A stretch of 64,000 nucleotides of DNA from contig AP031356.1 in NCBI GenBank assembly GCA_037833965.1, positions 12,360,501 to 12,424,500 of the forward strand, read 5' to 3'. The notes below the pieces were generated by a model, which worked only from the letters and a program-made list of their open reading frames with translations, had not been told where the DNA came from and searched no databases. The position numbers were made by a program, and so were the translations under genes. Positions within the stretch are counted from its first letter, which is position 1; every line of letters starts with the position of its first letter. Origin of the DNA: Marchantia polymorpha subsp. ruderalis. Lineage: Eukaryota; Streptophyta; Marchantiopsida; Marchantiales; Marchantiaceae. Shown here one piece after another: positions 33,118 through 46,800 of the stretch.

Positions 33118-33426
33118 AATACATAGTACAAGTTCCCTGCGGGAAGGGATAGCCCCTTAATGAGCGAGCGAGAGCGGGGCGAGCTAAAGCGGGAGGCCCT
33201 CCCTGGTCGAAGCGGGAGATCGGGCTGCGTGCCAGGGACCGCCTGGCATCGAGCCCGAGCGGGCATAAAGCCCTCCCGAGCAGACCTCGCGTTCCCCCGA
33301 AAGTGGGGAGCCCTTAGTGACGAGGCTTTCAATCCCCTCACGATTATGGATACCCGACTCGGGTTCTACCCGAATCCGACCCGGTTTTTCGGGTCGGGTT
33401 GAAGGTCAAACCCGAATGGAGCTCTG

Positions 33427-36400
33427 ATGTATTTGATAAAAGAACCTTTTAGTTTAGTTTAGTTCTATTTTTTTCAGAAAGGATGCAGGTTACACAAATT
33501 CTAACCGTTAAAACGACTGAATATAAATCGCAACTTCTAATTCTCATTCATGCATACATTAAGTTATGGAGAGAATTACTTGCAGAATGCTTGAAGGGAC
33601 CCAATAAGTTCTATTTTACAAGATGGCACTTCAAATCACGTTCACTTCTCATACTAGTTCTTGTACTTGCTTTGTTTTCACTTCCATGAAAAAAGTAAAT
33701 TCTTCCCGAAGTTCAGTTAGTCAGATTTCTCATGGCTGCCAATCTTCATCATGCGAGAGCCCAATTTCTCATGGCCTAGAATAATTTTACAGTTAAACTG
33801 TTTGGGCGTTATTTACTTACACTTCTCTACTCTATCTTCTAAAAATCTTGTCCGAAGTCACGTTAGGTGCTTATTTTGGTACGTGAAGTCCCTGCTTTGA
33901 GTACCTGAAGGTGCCTAGTTGAAAACTAGGGATTAATTGAAGATCGGGGAGAAGTCACTTTTCAACAAAGAACCGGAGTGCTTTTCCTAACCTTGACTCA
34001 AATCAGTTACAAGAACTCCTAGTAGAACATCCGTGACGGTGTTCGTTGGAAGGGTTCCATCGGATAAAATAGAACTTATTGGTCCCATCAAGACTTCTGC
34101 AATCTGACGGGTCCCATCAAGTAGTTCACTCTTAAGTTACGACACTAAACCTCCATTCGAAGAAAACGAATTGACACGTTATCAAAGCATTTATTCTTTC
34201 ATCAAGATAAAATATCTCTCTTAATAATGTCATATAATCCACAAACTATGCAGTTCACTTTCTTTGGAATGAAAAAAATTTGAAATTGAACTGTTGTACA
34301 GGAATATCTGACAGAGAAAAAAGAGATATTCTGGATAAAAGACCACATTTTTTAATCATACTGAACAGAGTACAGAAAAAATTCTAAATGTTGAACAGGC
34401 CTGCTAATTAAACGAGACATTCATTGATTTGTGCTCTCTAGACTATAGTATTTATATGCAATATCTATCAAAAATAGATACCAAAATCATGATAATAGAT
34501 GTTGATTGATTGACTTTAAATATTAAAATTCATAAAATTTCCTATTTTAGAATTACGTCAATATATTCTGACCTATTTCTAACAGAATGATTTTTGAAAT
34601 GTATAGATACATTGAACTGATAGATCGAAAAAACACTTAAGTTAATTGATAGTTGAAAAGATTTTTTTTCACCAATTTAATTATCATATGATTACAAAAT
34701 GTGGGATGTGGATTATTATTGCATCATCAGTTAAAGTTTCCTCAATCTTATTAACGTGAATTATTCTTGATAAAAAAAAACCCCGCTCTTTTGGTTTAAC
34801 TTGTGTATACTTCATTGATATATACTTGTTCAGGATTCTCATTGATGAGCTTTATTCATTAATGATGGAATTGTGTGTGACTATCTAGAGATAAAAAAAA
34901 ATAAAAATCATCCAGCAAGATAGGTCAAATTCGTCACAAGTCCGATGGAGATTGTAGCCCTAGAAAGACACATTTGCAGTCCATAAAATTAAATTTTTCC
35001 TACAATAATTGTATGGCTCTTCTCCGGAAGATAAGCCGCTACTTGAAATCAAGCAAACCAAACGTGGTTTTCTTCCTGGTTTTTGAATATGGTGTGCTGG
35101 GGAAAATAGTTCAGTGAATATTATCGGAAGATTGAGGAAGGAGGTTGTTAAAAACTGATCCTTTGTCATGTGCAGATTTAAATGAGCGTATCAGTTTTAT
35201 GGCAATAGTTTGTCGGTGTGTTTAATGGTGTTCCCTTCTCTCGAAGTACAACAAGATGTATTTTAGATCCGGAATTTGCATTGTATGGATGGACATTCCT
35301 AATGCCCATGTGATAAAAACACTCGAGAATTATCACGCTGAATCTGCTGAATTGAGAACGGGGGAGTTATAGCAGCAAGGACTGAGCACTACACAATCAA
35401 TGTGATGGATGAGAGGATCAAACAGAGCAAAATGAAAATAATTCGTTTCTGTCGTCATCATCCAGGAGGTTTGATATTATGTCAGGACTGAGAAGCTACT
35501 GCTCTAGAGCATCAGTCAAACTCTATTTCAATGACGAGTGTAAGCAGACGCTGGCATGTGCTGTAGTTGGTTCAGAGCTTTTCCTGCTATTTGATGCAGA
35601 CTGAATGGGAATTATGTTGTTAGATTTCAAACCCCAGTACCTCCAATGTACGTGCTTAACGTTAAGAGGATCGGAGATTGTAGCAGAATCTGCAGTAAGG
35701 AAAGCTCTTATTCTCTTACGTAGGGTTCTACATGTCGTCTTTAGTTCAAAATCTGTTCAGTAGATGCTCGGCAACGTAGCTGAAATAAACTGGCAGCATT
35801 CCAACTCTGTAGTTGTTTGTCATACCCAGACATGCAAGAAGAATTTGCGAGCAGATAAGACTTCATCAGGAAGCATTCGCAATTCTTTGTGTCTTTAAAA
35901 TCCGACGGATTAAACTGGAGAGTTGCACAATAATCCCCAATAATAAGTCGGTGATTTGGGCGGCTAACGAAGTTGCTCGAAAAGCTGACATGTCGTAGAC
36001 TGTTTCTCTCGAGTCCTAGCTTCCTTCCTGCTCGTACATCTCTCGCCTTCCTCCTACTCCCACTCAGTCCACTCGATCAGAGCTCATTAGAGCTTTTCTT
36101 GACTTTACTGAACATCAAGTACGAGATCAATCCAACTTCCGACACCATTTCTCATGCATATTCCACGATCCAACAACTGCCAACACGGATCTCGTTCCAG
36201 TGGGCTTTGTAATCTGGCTTCGATCCAACCACCAGCACAGTCGTGGTCATAAAAAAGGCTACGTCAACTCAGTGCTAGAGCTAATCACGACCGGGACGGA
36301 CGCTGCAGACACTCGCACAGGGGCTGACGATCGATGTGTCAATAAGCCTGCGATGGGAACCGATCGCCGCTGTCAGCAAACTCTGAGCGGAAGTTGTAGC

Positions 36401-38649
36401 TCGACACCACTTAAGCTGGGCTTATAGTATTGGCCATCGCTTTGTGAGGACAGCGGGGTTTACCACTGCGCCTCTTCATTAGAGAGTCCGTGATCGCACT
36501 TGGCGATTCGTCTCGTGTATTCTCTGATACTCTCGTCAGAAGGCCTCATCAGCCGAACAGGTCATTTCCGTGCGAGCCTCTATCATAAAAAATGGTAGGG
36601 GACTGGAAGCGGACCACGAATAAAAAGGATGGTCGAGAGTGGGTTGACAATTCACGAAATACGAGTCACGTGAACGAGGCCTCCATGAGACAATTCCATG
36701 TCCAGCAGAGACGATCGCTACCCTTTTTGGACATGCGCATTGACCTGGGTAGAGAGAAAAACAGAAACAAATCCCAAGCTAAGGATCGGGCTCGAACTCG
36801 GGCCGGCAGCAAAGCTGACGCTGAGCGAACGATCGAATCCTCGACTGGATCTCGAGCGTGCGAAAAATGACTTCGAGACGCACCCGAGGAACATTCTCAG
36901 AATCATTCGCGCATAAATGGTGTCGGACGAGGGCGAAGGACTTTTTTTCCACGCCGGAGACGAGGACATGTCTATGCCATGAGTGCAAAGAAGGCACGGA
37001 CTTCGTTCCCAGACAGCAGGAAAAGGCTTGGAGGGTGATCTCCCTCCGAGCATCCGAGGACCATCACCGCTTTAGAGCGAGCGGCCCGCATGATGTTGCA
37101 AGATGCGGGCGGAATGATGACCATCGATCTGGTCAAAATAGGCTATTTGGAGGCTGAGAGCTCCCTCCCGGTGGCAGCAGGACGAGCCCACGGTCTCCAT
37201 GGACGTGGACCGCGACCTGATGATTGACACCGATGCGCGATGCGCTCGGAGAATAAACCGAGAGTACCCGCGAGATCCCCCCGCTCTGGCAGCAGCACTG
37301 ATGGCTGGCCAGCGCTGCGCGTGTAACGCAGCATGACGTGGCAATGTCCGCCTGTCCAGAGGTCGTGTCGGGCCCACAGGACCCACTCGTGGCTGCCCGC
37401 CAGGCAAGACGGCGACAAAGGCCCTGCAGCGCAGCGCATTGACTCGGTTCCAGAATGCGGTCAAAGTTCGACCTCGTCTCGATTTGCAGACAAGATCCCC
37501 TCCCCCCGCCTTCGAAGGCGACTCCGATGCGCGACCAAGAGAATTCTGCCAGTTTAGATGGCCGACGTTCGGCGAAGCCCTCGACCTCTGCCGCGTCCGT
37601 GAAGCGCGCGCGAGAGGAGATTATTAAGTGCTCATGGCCTCTGCCTCTCGTCGGCTTCGCAAGCCGATGCAACTCGACACGCGGTCGACGGAAGAAGATG
37701 ATGCGATGCCACGACCTGTCCCACGCCTAACGGAGCCCTATTCGACAGACGGTGGGCGGTGCCATTGAAAGCCGGTGGTCGGAATTAATAATCCCGCCTC
37801 CGGACGGTTCCTGCCGCGGGGTCGGAACCCGACTGGTACAGATAGCATTGGAAATGATGGTGTGCGGAAACGAAAAGAAAATTGGTCTCGGTTGGCGCAG
37901 GACGTCGTATGCTCGGATCACCACCAGGGCACATGTTTTTCTCGCCCAAACGGAATGGGGCTCACCGCATCGGGTTCCGATGAGGAGATCGACAGAAGGG
38001 ACAAATGCGTAGTCCCGGAGGGCGGCGAAGTCAGAAAGTAGTGGCCCGGAGAGCCCACCACCAGCGCCCTTAAAGGACACCAACCTCCGCTACTGCCAAC
38101 AGCTTCGGTCGCAAAACCATGCAGAAACTCTGGGGCGCTCGCTGAGCAAGCAAGTGAGCATTGGCACCTTGCGGCTATCCTGGGAGTTACATTGTCTGGA
38201 GTGTCTGGGCAGACGAACAGGTAACTCGTTGTCGAAATTGGCACTGTGACAGGGCGGAGAGCAGCCAGCGGACATGCCGATAACATCTAATTGAAAAGCC
38301 TTATCAGAAATCGTACTCTGGTCACGAGGTCAGTGAACAACTGCATCGATCTTTATCGAGCTCCGTGTTAGGCTCTTAACTGGGAGTAAAGAGGTGGTCC
38401 ACCACGGTTATGTGAGCGCAGCACACAGCACAAACACCCACCGAGGGTCCCACCACAATTCGGAAATCTCGGTGAAGAGTCGCTTTCATTGAAGCGCGGG
38501 TGTCAGCCTGGACCACAAACCATCGAGTCGGAACATCGGAGGCGAAGGCGAGGGAGGGGTGGGAGTGACGGGAGTGACGGGGAGAGGAAAGGGACCAGGA
38601 AGCGAATGTGAGCAAAAGACGAGGAGAGCGCGGACGGACGGGTAGAGTC
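33427..38649. other. Intergenic DNA upstream of the CofD-like gene
   Basis: From 33427 to about 36000 the DNA is AT-rich and holds nothing recognisable. From about 36000 to 38300 it becomes GC-rich with overlapping open frames of 60-179 codons on both strands. The longest (37133-37672, minus) and those at 36858-37157 and 37775-38041 (plus) show no known domain. Low stop frequency from base composition is the simplest reason. The CofD-like promoter and leader must lie in the right part. Confidence 0.45.
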
Positions 38650-41600
38650 ATGCGTGCTCTCCTTGGAGTAACGCCTCTCACCATAGCTTCACCACCCTGC
38701 AGGACTTCCCCCAACATTCTCAAGTCTGCCTCTTTGAAGTCGCGGCCATGCTGGCCTGCCATGACTTTTCATGCGTTGCATGAATCTGTTCAAGTTCTTC
38801 CGTCCACCACCACTGCCCTGCCTTCTCTGAGTGGTTATGGAGATACTTCGGCCACATCTTGCTCGCACATCCCAACCCCTTCTCTCCTGGTTTTTTCAGG
38901 TGTGCTGAGTCTTCGTCCTTTCTCGTGCATTTCCTGGGCAATACGCAAGCAATCTGCAGTTATCGCCGATGATTTGCGGACTCTGTGCACATTTGGTGCA
39001 GCTCATCGCTTGATCCCTCAAGAGATTCTATCTGCACGCTGAATTTTGCAGGAGGAACAGCCTTCAATGGTGTTGTGGAGGAGCTGAAGAAGTTCACCAC
39101 ACGTGTAGCACATGTGCTACCCGTTTCAGACGATGGAGGAAGCACATCGGAAATTGTCCGCGTCCTCGGTATGATGGTCCCTCTCTGTCTCTGATTTCGT
39201 GGTGGGGTGTTAGTCGTCGTCCTTCTGGATTCTAGTGGCATGCACGCTGGCGGTGCTTCAGACAGAATGTGGCACTCACAGCATGTTAACTGCCACGAAT
39301 GCAGGTGGTCCGGCCGTGGGAGACATTCGATCCAGGTGCCTGCGACTCTCGGATGAAAGCACGTCCGAAGCGATGGCTGTGAAGAGGATGCTTGGCCATC
39401 GACTGTCTTTGATCGAGGGGGAAGCGAAAGCCGAGTGGTATTGAAATCTCGTGTTTTGTCTCACGTTTGTGTTGTGACTTTTCCTTCTTCTCAGGTGGGG
39501 GTTTTCACAATTAAAGTGGCCTGGCTGAAATTCAAGCGCATTGACTCAGAGCTACCCGCTGTATATGTGCTTATTATCTGCAATCACTGCGGACCGGGCT
39601 TGGACAAGCGGACTAATTCTCACAGTTCTCACGCGGTTGTCAATTCCGATTGGAATGCCACTGAAGGTACGAGATTGTGGAGGGAGAACATGCACTCTGG
39701 CAAGGCGTTTCGGGTCCTTACAGGGAAACAATCCGCGCTTTTCTCGTACATTTCCAGACGCAGGTGCTCTGACACACCGTCCTTCTACGCATCCTCACTT
39801 CGTAATAAGTTTCACAGTGTTGCATCTGGGATGAGGGAGCTTCCTTTCAAAAGTCCTATGGGGCAAGCAAAGTTGTGTGATCGTACTATTTGGTTATCTT
39901 TGATTTACGTGTGGCTCATGGCACTTAATATCTCTTGAGCAGATTCTTCGACATCCACACGCAAGGTTCAAGTTTCGCAACGGGAGGTATATTATCCCCA
40001 CTATAGATATGACTCATTTTCATCAATCTCAAAGAAGCGTCGATTTTCTCTTTCAACTAAGAGGTTTAGGGTTGGTTGAGCCGATTCGAATGCTCATTTT
40101 TCGGTTTTAGTTTTGAAGATTGAATCTTAAGGCTTTGAATGCGAGGGAATTCCTGGTCAGTCAGACCAAGTCTAGTGTTGAAGTTTTAGTGATATTAGGA
40201 AGACAAAGAAGAGAATTCTCTACAACTTGGCCAAACCCACATTCAAAGCTTTAATATGTGGAATGAAATTACAGCACCGTAGAATAATACCCATTTCGAT
40301 GTTTAGGTTTTTGTGGTGGCATTATATTCAAAACTTGGCCACTGCCAACTGATCTATAACCGTCTTCTCGTTTGCAGTATAGGCAACTTCTTCTTCGCAG
40401 GAGCTCGTATTTTCTTACAGTCTTTAGAAGCAGCGATTTTTCTTTACTCTCGCGTTTGTCAGTGCCCCACTGACAGTCTTGTGCTTCCTGCAATCTGCAC
40501 AAACGACCGCCTTACACTCGGTTCAGAGCTACTTGTGAGTATCAATAATGGTCTCATCAATCATGTCAATTTATTTTTGTCCTTTCAGATGAGTACAAGT
40601 ACGAGGTCAAGTTTCCTGAATTGTGCCCAAGCTATTCTACAGGTTAACCGGGTATGGAACGCCCATATGACAGTCTTACTGATAATCTCGGATACGATGA
40701 TTTTATGCATGCAGAATGGTACAATTATAAAGGGACAAAACGAGATTTCTCACCCAATGAACAGGGACACCAACGGCGTTATCTCACATGCTGTAAACAA
40801 AGTCAGTACTCCCAAATCTGTACCTCCAATGTAATTAAAAGAACATTGCAGACTGAAGAATCTACGCTATTGTGGATCTCCTAAATTTACCTAGTCTGAC
40901 ACCTAGTAGAAGTCTAAGTCTTGGAACTCATGTTGCTTAGTAGTAGGTCTTAGATGGGAAGCATCCACGACCTGCTTGTCGATGATCTCAAATTTTAACT
41001 TTTTTCCACATGTCCATGATCCTCTCTGTCGTTCTCTGAAGATTATTTTAACATCCCGCTACGCTGGATGTAGAAATAATCTTGCCGAGCTCTCCTGGTT
41101 TATTTTATCCCCTGCTCCATTCACAAAGAGCTTTCAATTCCAGTTCTTCACCTTCGAATGTATCGCGTCATGATCTTAAATTCTACATATGCTCGTCACG
41201 TATGACTCCAGTATCTACTCTCAGGATTCAAGCTTTTCTGTTACAGTTTATCTTTTAGACGAGAAGCATAATGTTCATCATGCTTCAGCTTAGACTTAGA
41301 TTTAGAGGTTGTGCAGTCTAGAACTTATAGAGCGTCTCCTTCTTCTTTTCCTGGAGATATGTCTACCTTCTGGATATTTGTCATGTATCGTACGAAGGAA
41401 GGTCATTGAAGTTTGCACTGCCAGTGCCCATGAAATACGTACGAACGAAATACACCGCTAAATTGCCACTAACTTTGTCATACTGACTCAACACAGGTGA
41501 GACATTCCTCAAGTGCCCTTCCATCTCCCATCAAACGCATATTCTATATGTCAAGTGAGGGCACCAACCTCCTGCACGAGGTAAATCGCTTTTTCCGTAT

Positions 41601-43834
41601 TCTTAGTATCGTAGAGTGATTCTGTACTTCTCTGTTATCTCTCCTCGAGATTTTGGGAAATGATGCAATTATCAACATCACGAGCCTTCAGACATGAATG
41701 AGGATGGATAAATACATCGATTTGGATCAGTTAGTTGTGGAGTGGGCATGCGTATAAGGATCAGAATATATTTGCAATTGGTTTGGGGTGATTGGGCTTC
41801 TCCACTTATAGAACTATCCCTCATGATATTGCACGTGTAGCCCTGGATTTAAGAGTACATGTTACTGAGGACTCCTGAGTATACCGATCCTACCAGATTT
41901 CATTATTTCACTCCCGTCCATCTCCATGCTTCCATACTCCTAGTAAGACGGAGTTCGATGTCGGACTTCCTACGGATATCATTGTACAAGTATTGACTGT
42001 GCATCAAACATGTGTATGTACCATTCTTAATACTCTTAGCCCACAAGATTCATAAAGCTTCTATCCACCTCAAGTGACGTATACCAGATCTGGAGGTCAA
42101 TGACTGAGCCTTGAAATAGTTCGTTACTATTCGCAATTTTGTTTCTTTACATTTGCCGATCTGCGGTCTATAATGATCGAGACGAAATATTCTAATGATC
42201 CTAGGAATCTCGGCTTGGTACGTCTGAAAAAATCGATTAGACGTCTTTCGTTGGAGTCACAGAGTAGCTCGGGTTGAAAGCATCATGCATAACGTCGATA
42301 GCGTGAGTTTATTTAGATGAGATGTTATGAACGGTTCTAGACTACAAGTATTTTCAACCCCCGAGTTGAATATTTTACCATCGGTAGGTCATGTGGATAG
42401 ATAGTTCAAGGGCAATGCACTTTACCGTTTCACGAACTGTCTTGTGAAACAAACCTATATCGAAACGCACAAGATTGTTGTCTTTGGACTTTTCAAATTA
42501 GTTCCAAATCTAAACCTTGTTATTTGATCTACAGGTTTTCCCTGTGGTCAATACCGCTGTTTTAGAGCAGCTTCGTCAAGTTGATGCTGTTGTGTATGGA
42601 ATGGGTTCTCTCTACACATCTATCTGCCCATCTCTGGTAAAATATCATTATCAAAGTCAGCGATATCGTTTTGTTTTATGTTGTATTTCAAGCTCTGCTC
42701 TGTAACGCTCGATGACTATTGAGCTTTATAGCTCAAAATCACCCGAATTATGTAGCCTTTCCATCTGACCTTGATGGTTTGAGTAAATTGTAGGTGCTTC
42801 GTGGAGTAGGAGAAACGATTGCAAGACGCACATGTCCCAAGGTATGTGTAGGCGTCCATGGTCTCGTTTTCCTGAAGGTTGTTTGAATACGAAATCTTCG
42901 ACAGTAGGGCGACATACATGTAGAGAGAGGAGTATTCGTTTTATAATTTTATATGTAACGATATTCAATTCTGCCCATTTTTCCTGCACATATACATAAC
43001 TAATGAAAACTGCAAGTAATACTTTTGATAAATTGAAGTAATTTCAAAAGAACTGTTTCGACATTTTCAGCATTGAAATAGTCTCATCGAGGTGGAATAA
43101 CTGCACTGTGAAGTTGTTTTTTCACAATGTGTGCATATGAATGGATGGAGTTTTGATGAACAACGTTGATTAATTCAATGAATTTGAACATATCAGATTC
43201 TTGTCATCAACGGTTCATATGATAGAGAGACCTCGGGCATGGCAGCATCAGATTTCGTAACAGCTGTTAACAATGCTCTAAATCGAAAGTACTGCAATGA
43301 TCCACAGCATCTTCTTCAGTACCCGGTACGCAGTTCCAACTGCCACAACATCTTGCTTATCACCGTACCAATACTTGTGATTCTTTAATAATTCCCCATT
43401 CTTTTGGTTTTTATTATCTTTCCAAAAGTTCCAGCATTTTATGGTAAGCTTGACAGCAGATGTCGTTGCTGTTATGCTTGCCGGATTGTAGGCAAGTCAG
43501 TTTGTGAACGTTGTCTTGGTGCCTAAAGGAGGAGAGATACTGGTTGACTATGACAGGCTAACTGCTATGAATATCAGCAATGTGGTACGTAATGCTAAAT
43601 CTTCAAATTTCAGTTTCTTGTCTACAGCAGGCGGTCAAAATGTACTGCGATCATTTCTTTTAGTGAAGTTTCTTGTACTTTGTGGACTTGTGGGCTGATC
43701 AGGTTTAAACATTATTTTATGTACCGCAGATGGAAGTCACTTCAATTGTTGACGAAAGAGTTGGAGTTATCTATAAACCTAAGGCCCTTATTAGTGCTTT
43801 GAAACGAATTCTTCGTCAGCATCTCGTAGAGTAA
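38650..43834 (+). CDS. CofD/YvcK-family protein (UPF0052), plastid type, thirteen exons
   Basis: Homologue of bacterial YvcK (gluconeogenesis factor) and archaeal CofD 2-phospho-L-lactate transferase; the plant member's reaction is not established. Exons: 38650-38899, 39052-39168, 39305-39437, 39667-39763, 39943-39986, 40378-40534, 40715-40801, 41497-41580, 42535-42636, 42794-42841, 43197-43325, 43492-43584, 43730-43834. All are GT-AG and in frame, giving 481 residues. The first 70 or so residues are Ser/Thr/Pro-rich with few acids, like a chloroplast transit peptide. Then come LLVFSGGTAFNG (nucleotide-sugar-binding Gly loop, residues 84-86 GGT), VLPVSDDGGS (105-114), GPAVGDIRSRCLRLSD, NGSIGNFFFAGARIF and GMGSLYTSICPSL. 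An ATG 14 codons upstream (38608) is in frame but gives an Arg-rich start less like a transit peptide. The large eighth intron is about 950 bp. No defects were seen. Confidence 0.93.
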
Positions 43835-46800
43835 TGTGGGAACTCGGGCTGGAGCAGTATCATAGATACCAAAGTTTAGATCTAAAAGTTGGGACATTCC
43901 CAACCCTTTGTACACTTGCCACAAATTTGTTAATAGTTACTACTGTTTTGACCTTCTCCCCCTCTTCGTTCTGATTTCATATTGAACGTGTCAACTTTGA
44001 AAACCATCAACTCTTTCGGACCTTAGTACTCAACACCCAGGCAATCTGGGAAAAGCATGCTAAGTCATGAATGAATTGTTTTTCAGTTACTGCAGCTCTC
44101 GAAGTTGAGTTGAATAATGGGTCCATAGAAATAGGTCTCATGAAAAAGGAAAACGTGAAAAATCTTCTAGAATAAGTTCACAAAAATTCGTCCCTCGGAC
44201 CTTGGAGAAAACTTGTCAAAATCTTGGGTTTTACATGAACTCACAAAAGTAGGGCCAACTCGACTCTGTCGAGCTTAAATTCATCAAAGTCCTACAAATC
44301 AGACCGCACTGTAGTTGTAGTCCCAAGCTTTTCTGTCCCTGTACCCCACAAAGCTGACTCCGGCAGCTCACAAACCGAAGCATCTCTCCTGCCAATCTAC
44401 ATGCATTACGCCACTGCAGCCGTCGACTCGCCAAACTCCTTCACACCCAAATGACCTAAATGACCCAAAAAAAAATCTTAAACTGCTCACAGCCCATCTG
44501 CATAGTGGCTCTCTCCAACTCTCTTCCAAGATCCTGGCTTTGTATATCAGACCAGCATGGGTGCAGGCAGGCTACATGCATGAATATGGTGACACTGGTA
44601 TCTATCAGCCTAGTGGATCTAGAGCAGGGGCTACGCATTCGGTACCCATTGAAGCGTGGTGAACTGTGACGACCCTACAACCCTTCTACGAGTCGTTCAA
44701 GCACCGTGTGGATCACGAGGACTTCCATGTGGGAAAAGCGGCTGTTCCAGTGCTTCTTGGCCGAAACGTGAAAGAACGAGTATTCGCATCTACGTTTGCT
44801 CAAAGGAGAGCACCACATTGTGTAACCGTGGTTCATAAGATACACTGGCTGATTGGTGATCACAGACAGCAGCTATTTCTTACATTTTGTGGACACCGAG
44901 GAGACACATATGTTAGAATGCTTGTATACGGAGCACAGATCTTGCATTTTGGAATGTTGACGACGTTCACTTCTTTGCTGCGATTGGTTCTATGCATCTC
45001 CTCTCACGTCATACTGACTAAGGCTGTTCACTGTATTGGCCTTATTAGATTTCTCAGCCTAGCTTCAAACATTCTCGGAAGACTCTTTCTTCTTAGCCGG
45101 GATGCCACAGTTTTCTGCTGTTCCTGTTGCTATCAAATCGCCGTATTGTGACAAACGTCAGCCAAATGCAACCAGGTGCGTTTCGAGGGGAAAAGAAGTG
45201 TTCAATAGACAAAGCACTGAATGTGAGAAAAAGCCCAACAGAGATTCACACTAGCTTGGGGAACATATAAGAAGTATCTGAGTGAACAAAGAACCTTTAT
45301 GGACAATATGATGTGAAGGCATCGATAGGGAGCGTGAAGGTCAAAAGCCAGGCCAATCATATACATATAATGCAAACAGGAAGTTATTGTGAAAAGAAAG
45401 CTGAAAGCTTCTATGTGGAAGAATGTCGATACTAGACCCAACGTACAGTGGACGGCTATACCTGTATGGAATAATGATCGCGTATCGAGCATTTCAACAC
45501 GCAAAGCTAGCTATCCAGAACTTCAAATGTGCACCCTGTACATGAAGTGAGGATGCCTCAGCGCCGCATTATGTTCCTTCGTAGAGTTCCTTGTAAGATT
45601 TTCGCTCACGGCTCATGTGATCACACGGAGCGCTCTCAAGAGCCTTCTGTCTTGGAGTTCTCTAGTTTAATCCTGAATGTGTCATTTAACTTGTTCCGCG
45701 CACATGTCGCACTTTTGCCGCCGTCCATCTCAATGCAGAATCCGATTGAACAGTGCATGTGAGCATATCAATGAAGAAACAGCTGTCCCAGGCTCAGGCT
45801 CAGACTCAAACTGAAACAGTGCCCCAGAAAGTCCAGTATCCAGTGACCCCAGACGACATGGTTCAAAGAGCTGGTCTGATACTGGGTAACTCATGGCTTG
45901 AAACTGGATACAAACCACAGTGCCAACAGAAATCACCTGCAGTTAGTTGCAAGTGAAGCAGCCGAAGCAGCAAACTATGAGCGGCGTTACATCATCCCTC
46001 GCAGACCTGAAAGTGACGGTAAACGACAAACACCAACAACATCAAATCCTGCCTTGAGATTTTCACTTCACCGCATGCACAGGAGTCATAGAGTCACTTA
46101 CTCACTATCACAACCACATGCTCAGAAATCATGTCATAGATATGAAGGAAGAGAATCCACCAGCACAATGCTTGCCAGAAATGTTCCGAACAAAAGCAAC
46201 TCAGGCTTTCGGTCCATCCCTTCAGGCGGTGCGTTTCAATCACATGAAACGACTCGTTTGGAGCTCGTTTCCCCGTCCACTTTAACACTCCCGAGGCACA
46301 CCCCATCATTATCATCAGGACATGTCTCGCTTTTGGATTTCCGTAGATACTTCTGTTAGAGCTGCTGAACTGGAGTGTACCTTAAAGCAGAGATCAATTG
46401 CGATGAACGAATGAACACTTGGAAAATAAGTGCTGCTTCAAATCCTGTACGAGAGAGCAGCTCCACTCCAGTCGAGCTACGTGGTTGTTGGTTCATGATG
46501 CAACCACGGGATCTGCCCCTGCAAAAAATCTGGGCTGCCCCATGCTGCTCCAACTTCACGTCCATGTCATGTCTGGTCAACTGCGATACATCACACCGAC
46601 CCAACCCCGCGTCGGGATACTCCAGAACCACGACGGCGCGGAGTAAGGCCACGCCACCGTGCCTCGCGGAGAACCATGCCTTGCTCCCGATCCCCAGTCC
46701 GCTCAGCAGGAACACTGACCGACCGAGTACGAGTCAGTCACCCAGTCTCTTCTAGAACACGGCCGAATTGCATACGCAGTACAGAAGTTCCCTGGCTGTC

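Larger units (their letters stand above)
32374..33325. mobile_element. Mutator-like non-autonomous TIR element
   Basis: The element is 952 bp and flanked by exact 9-bp direct repeats CTTTCAATC at 32365-32373 and 33326-33334. Terminal inverted repeats of 46 bp (32374-32419 and 33280-33325) match at 45 positions and contain CACTAAGGGCTCCCCAC. Weaker inverted similarity continues further in. A 9-bp duplication with long TIRs is the Mutator pattern; an internal CACTA word alone is not evidence for En/Spm because it is not at the end and the duplication is not 3 bp. No transposase is encoded. Inside are a partial inverted copy of the TIR start, an exon-like open stretch, and a strong hairpin. Confidence 0.75.
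31995..33426. mobile_element. Possible hAT-like repeat interrupted by a Mutator-like element
   Basis: The left edge reads TAGGGATCCGATCTGGTCGGG and continues with AAAACCCGAAAACC. The right edge, read inverted, gives CAGAGCTCCATTCGGGTT and ACCCGACCCGAAAAACC. Both flanks are dominated by GGGTCGGGTT/AACCCGACCC words, a composition common in plant hAT-like non-autonomous repeats. No 8-bp target duplication was found, so the class and exact ends are uncertain. Confidence 0.35.

Noticed and set aside
32379..33320. CACTA (En/Spm) transposon call from CACTAAGGG ends
   Set aside because: The inverted repeats extend outward beyond CACTA and the exact flanking duplication is 9 bp, which fits Mutator instead.
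37133..37672. 179-codon minus-strand frame
   Set aside because: Lies in a GC-rich block where open frames overlap on both strands; sequence resembles no family.
44666..45151. 161-codon plus-strand frame with hydrophobic stretches
   Set aside because: No family resemblance and no supporting exons nearby; composition alone can explain it.
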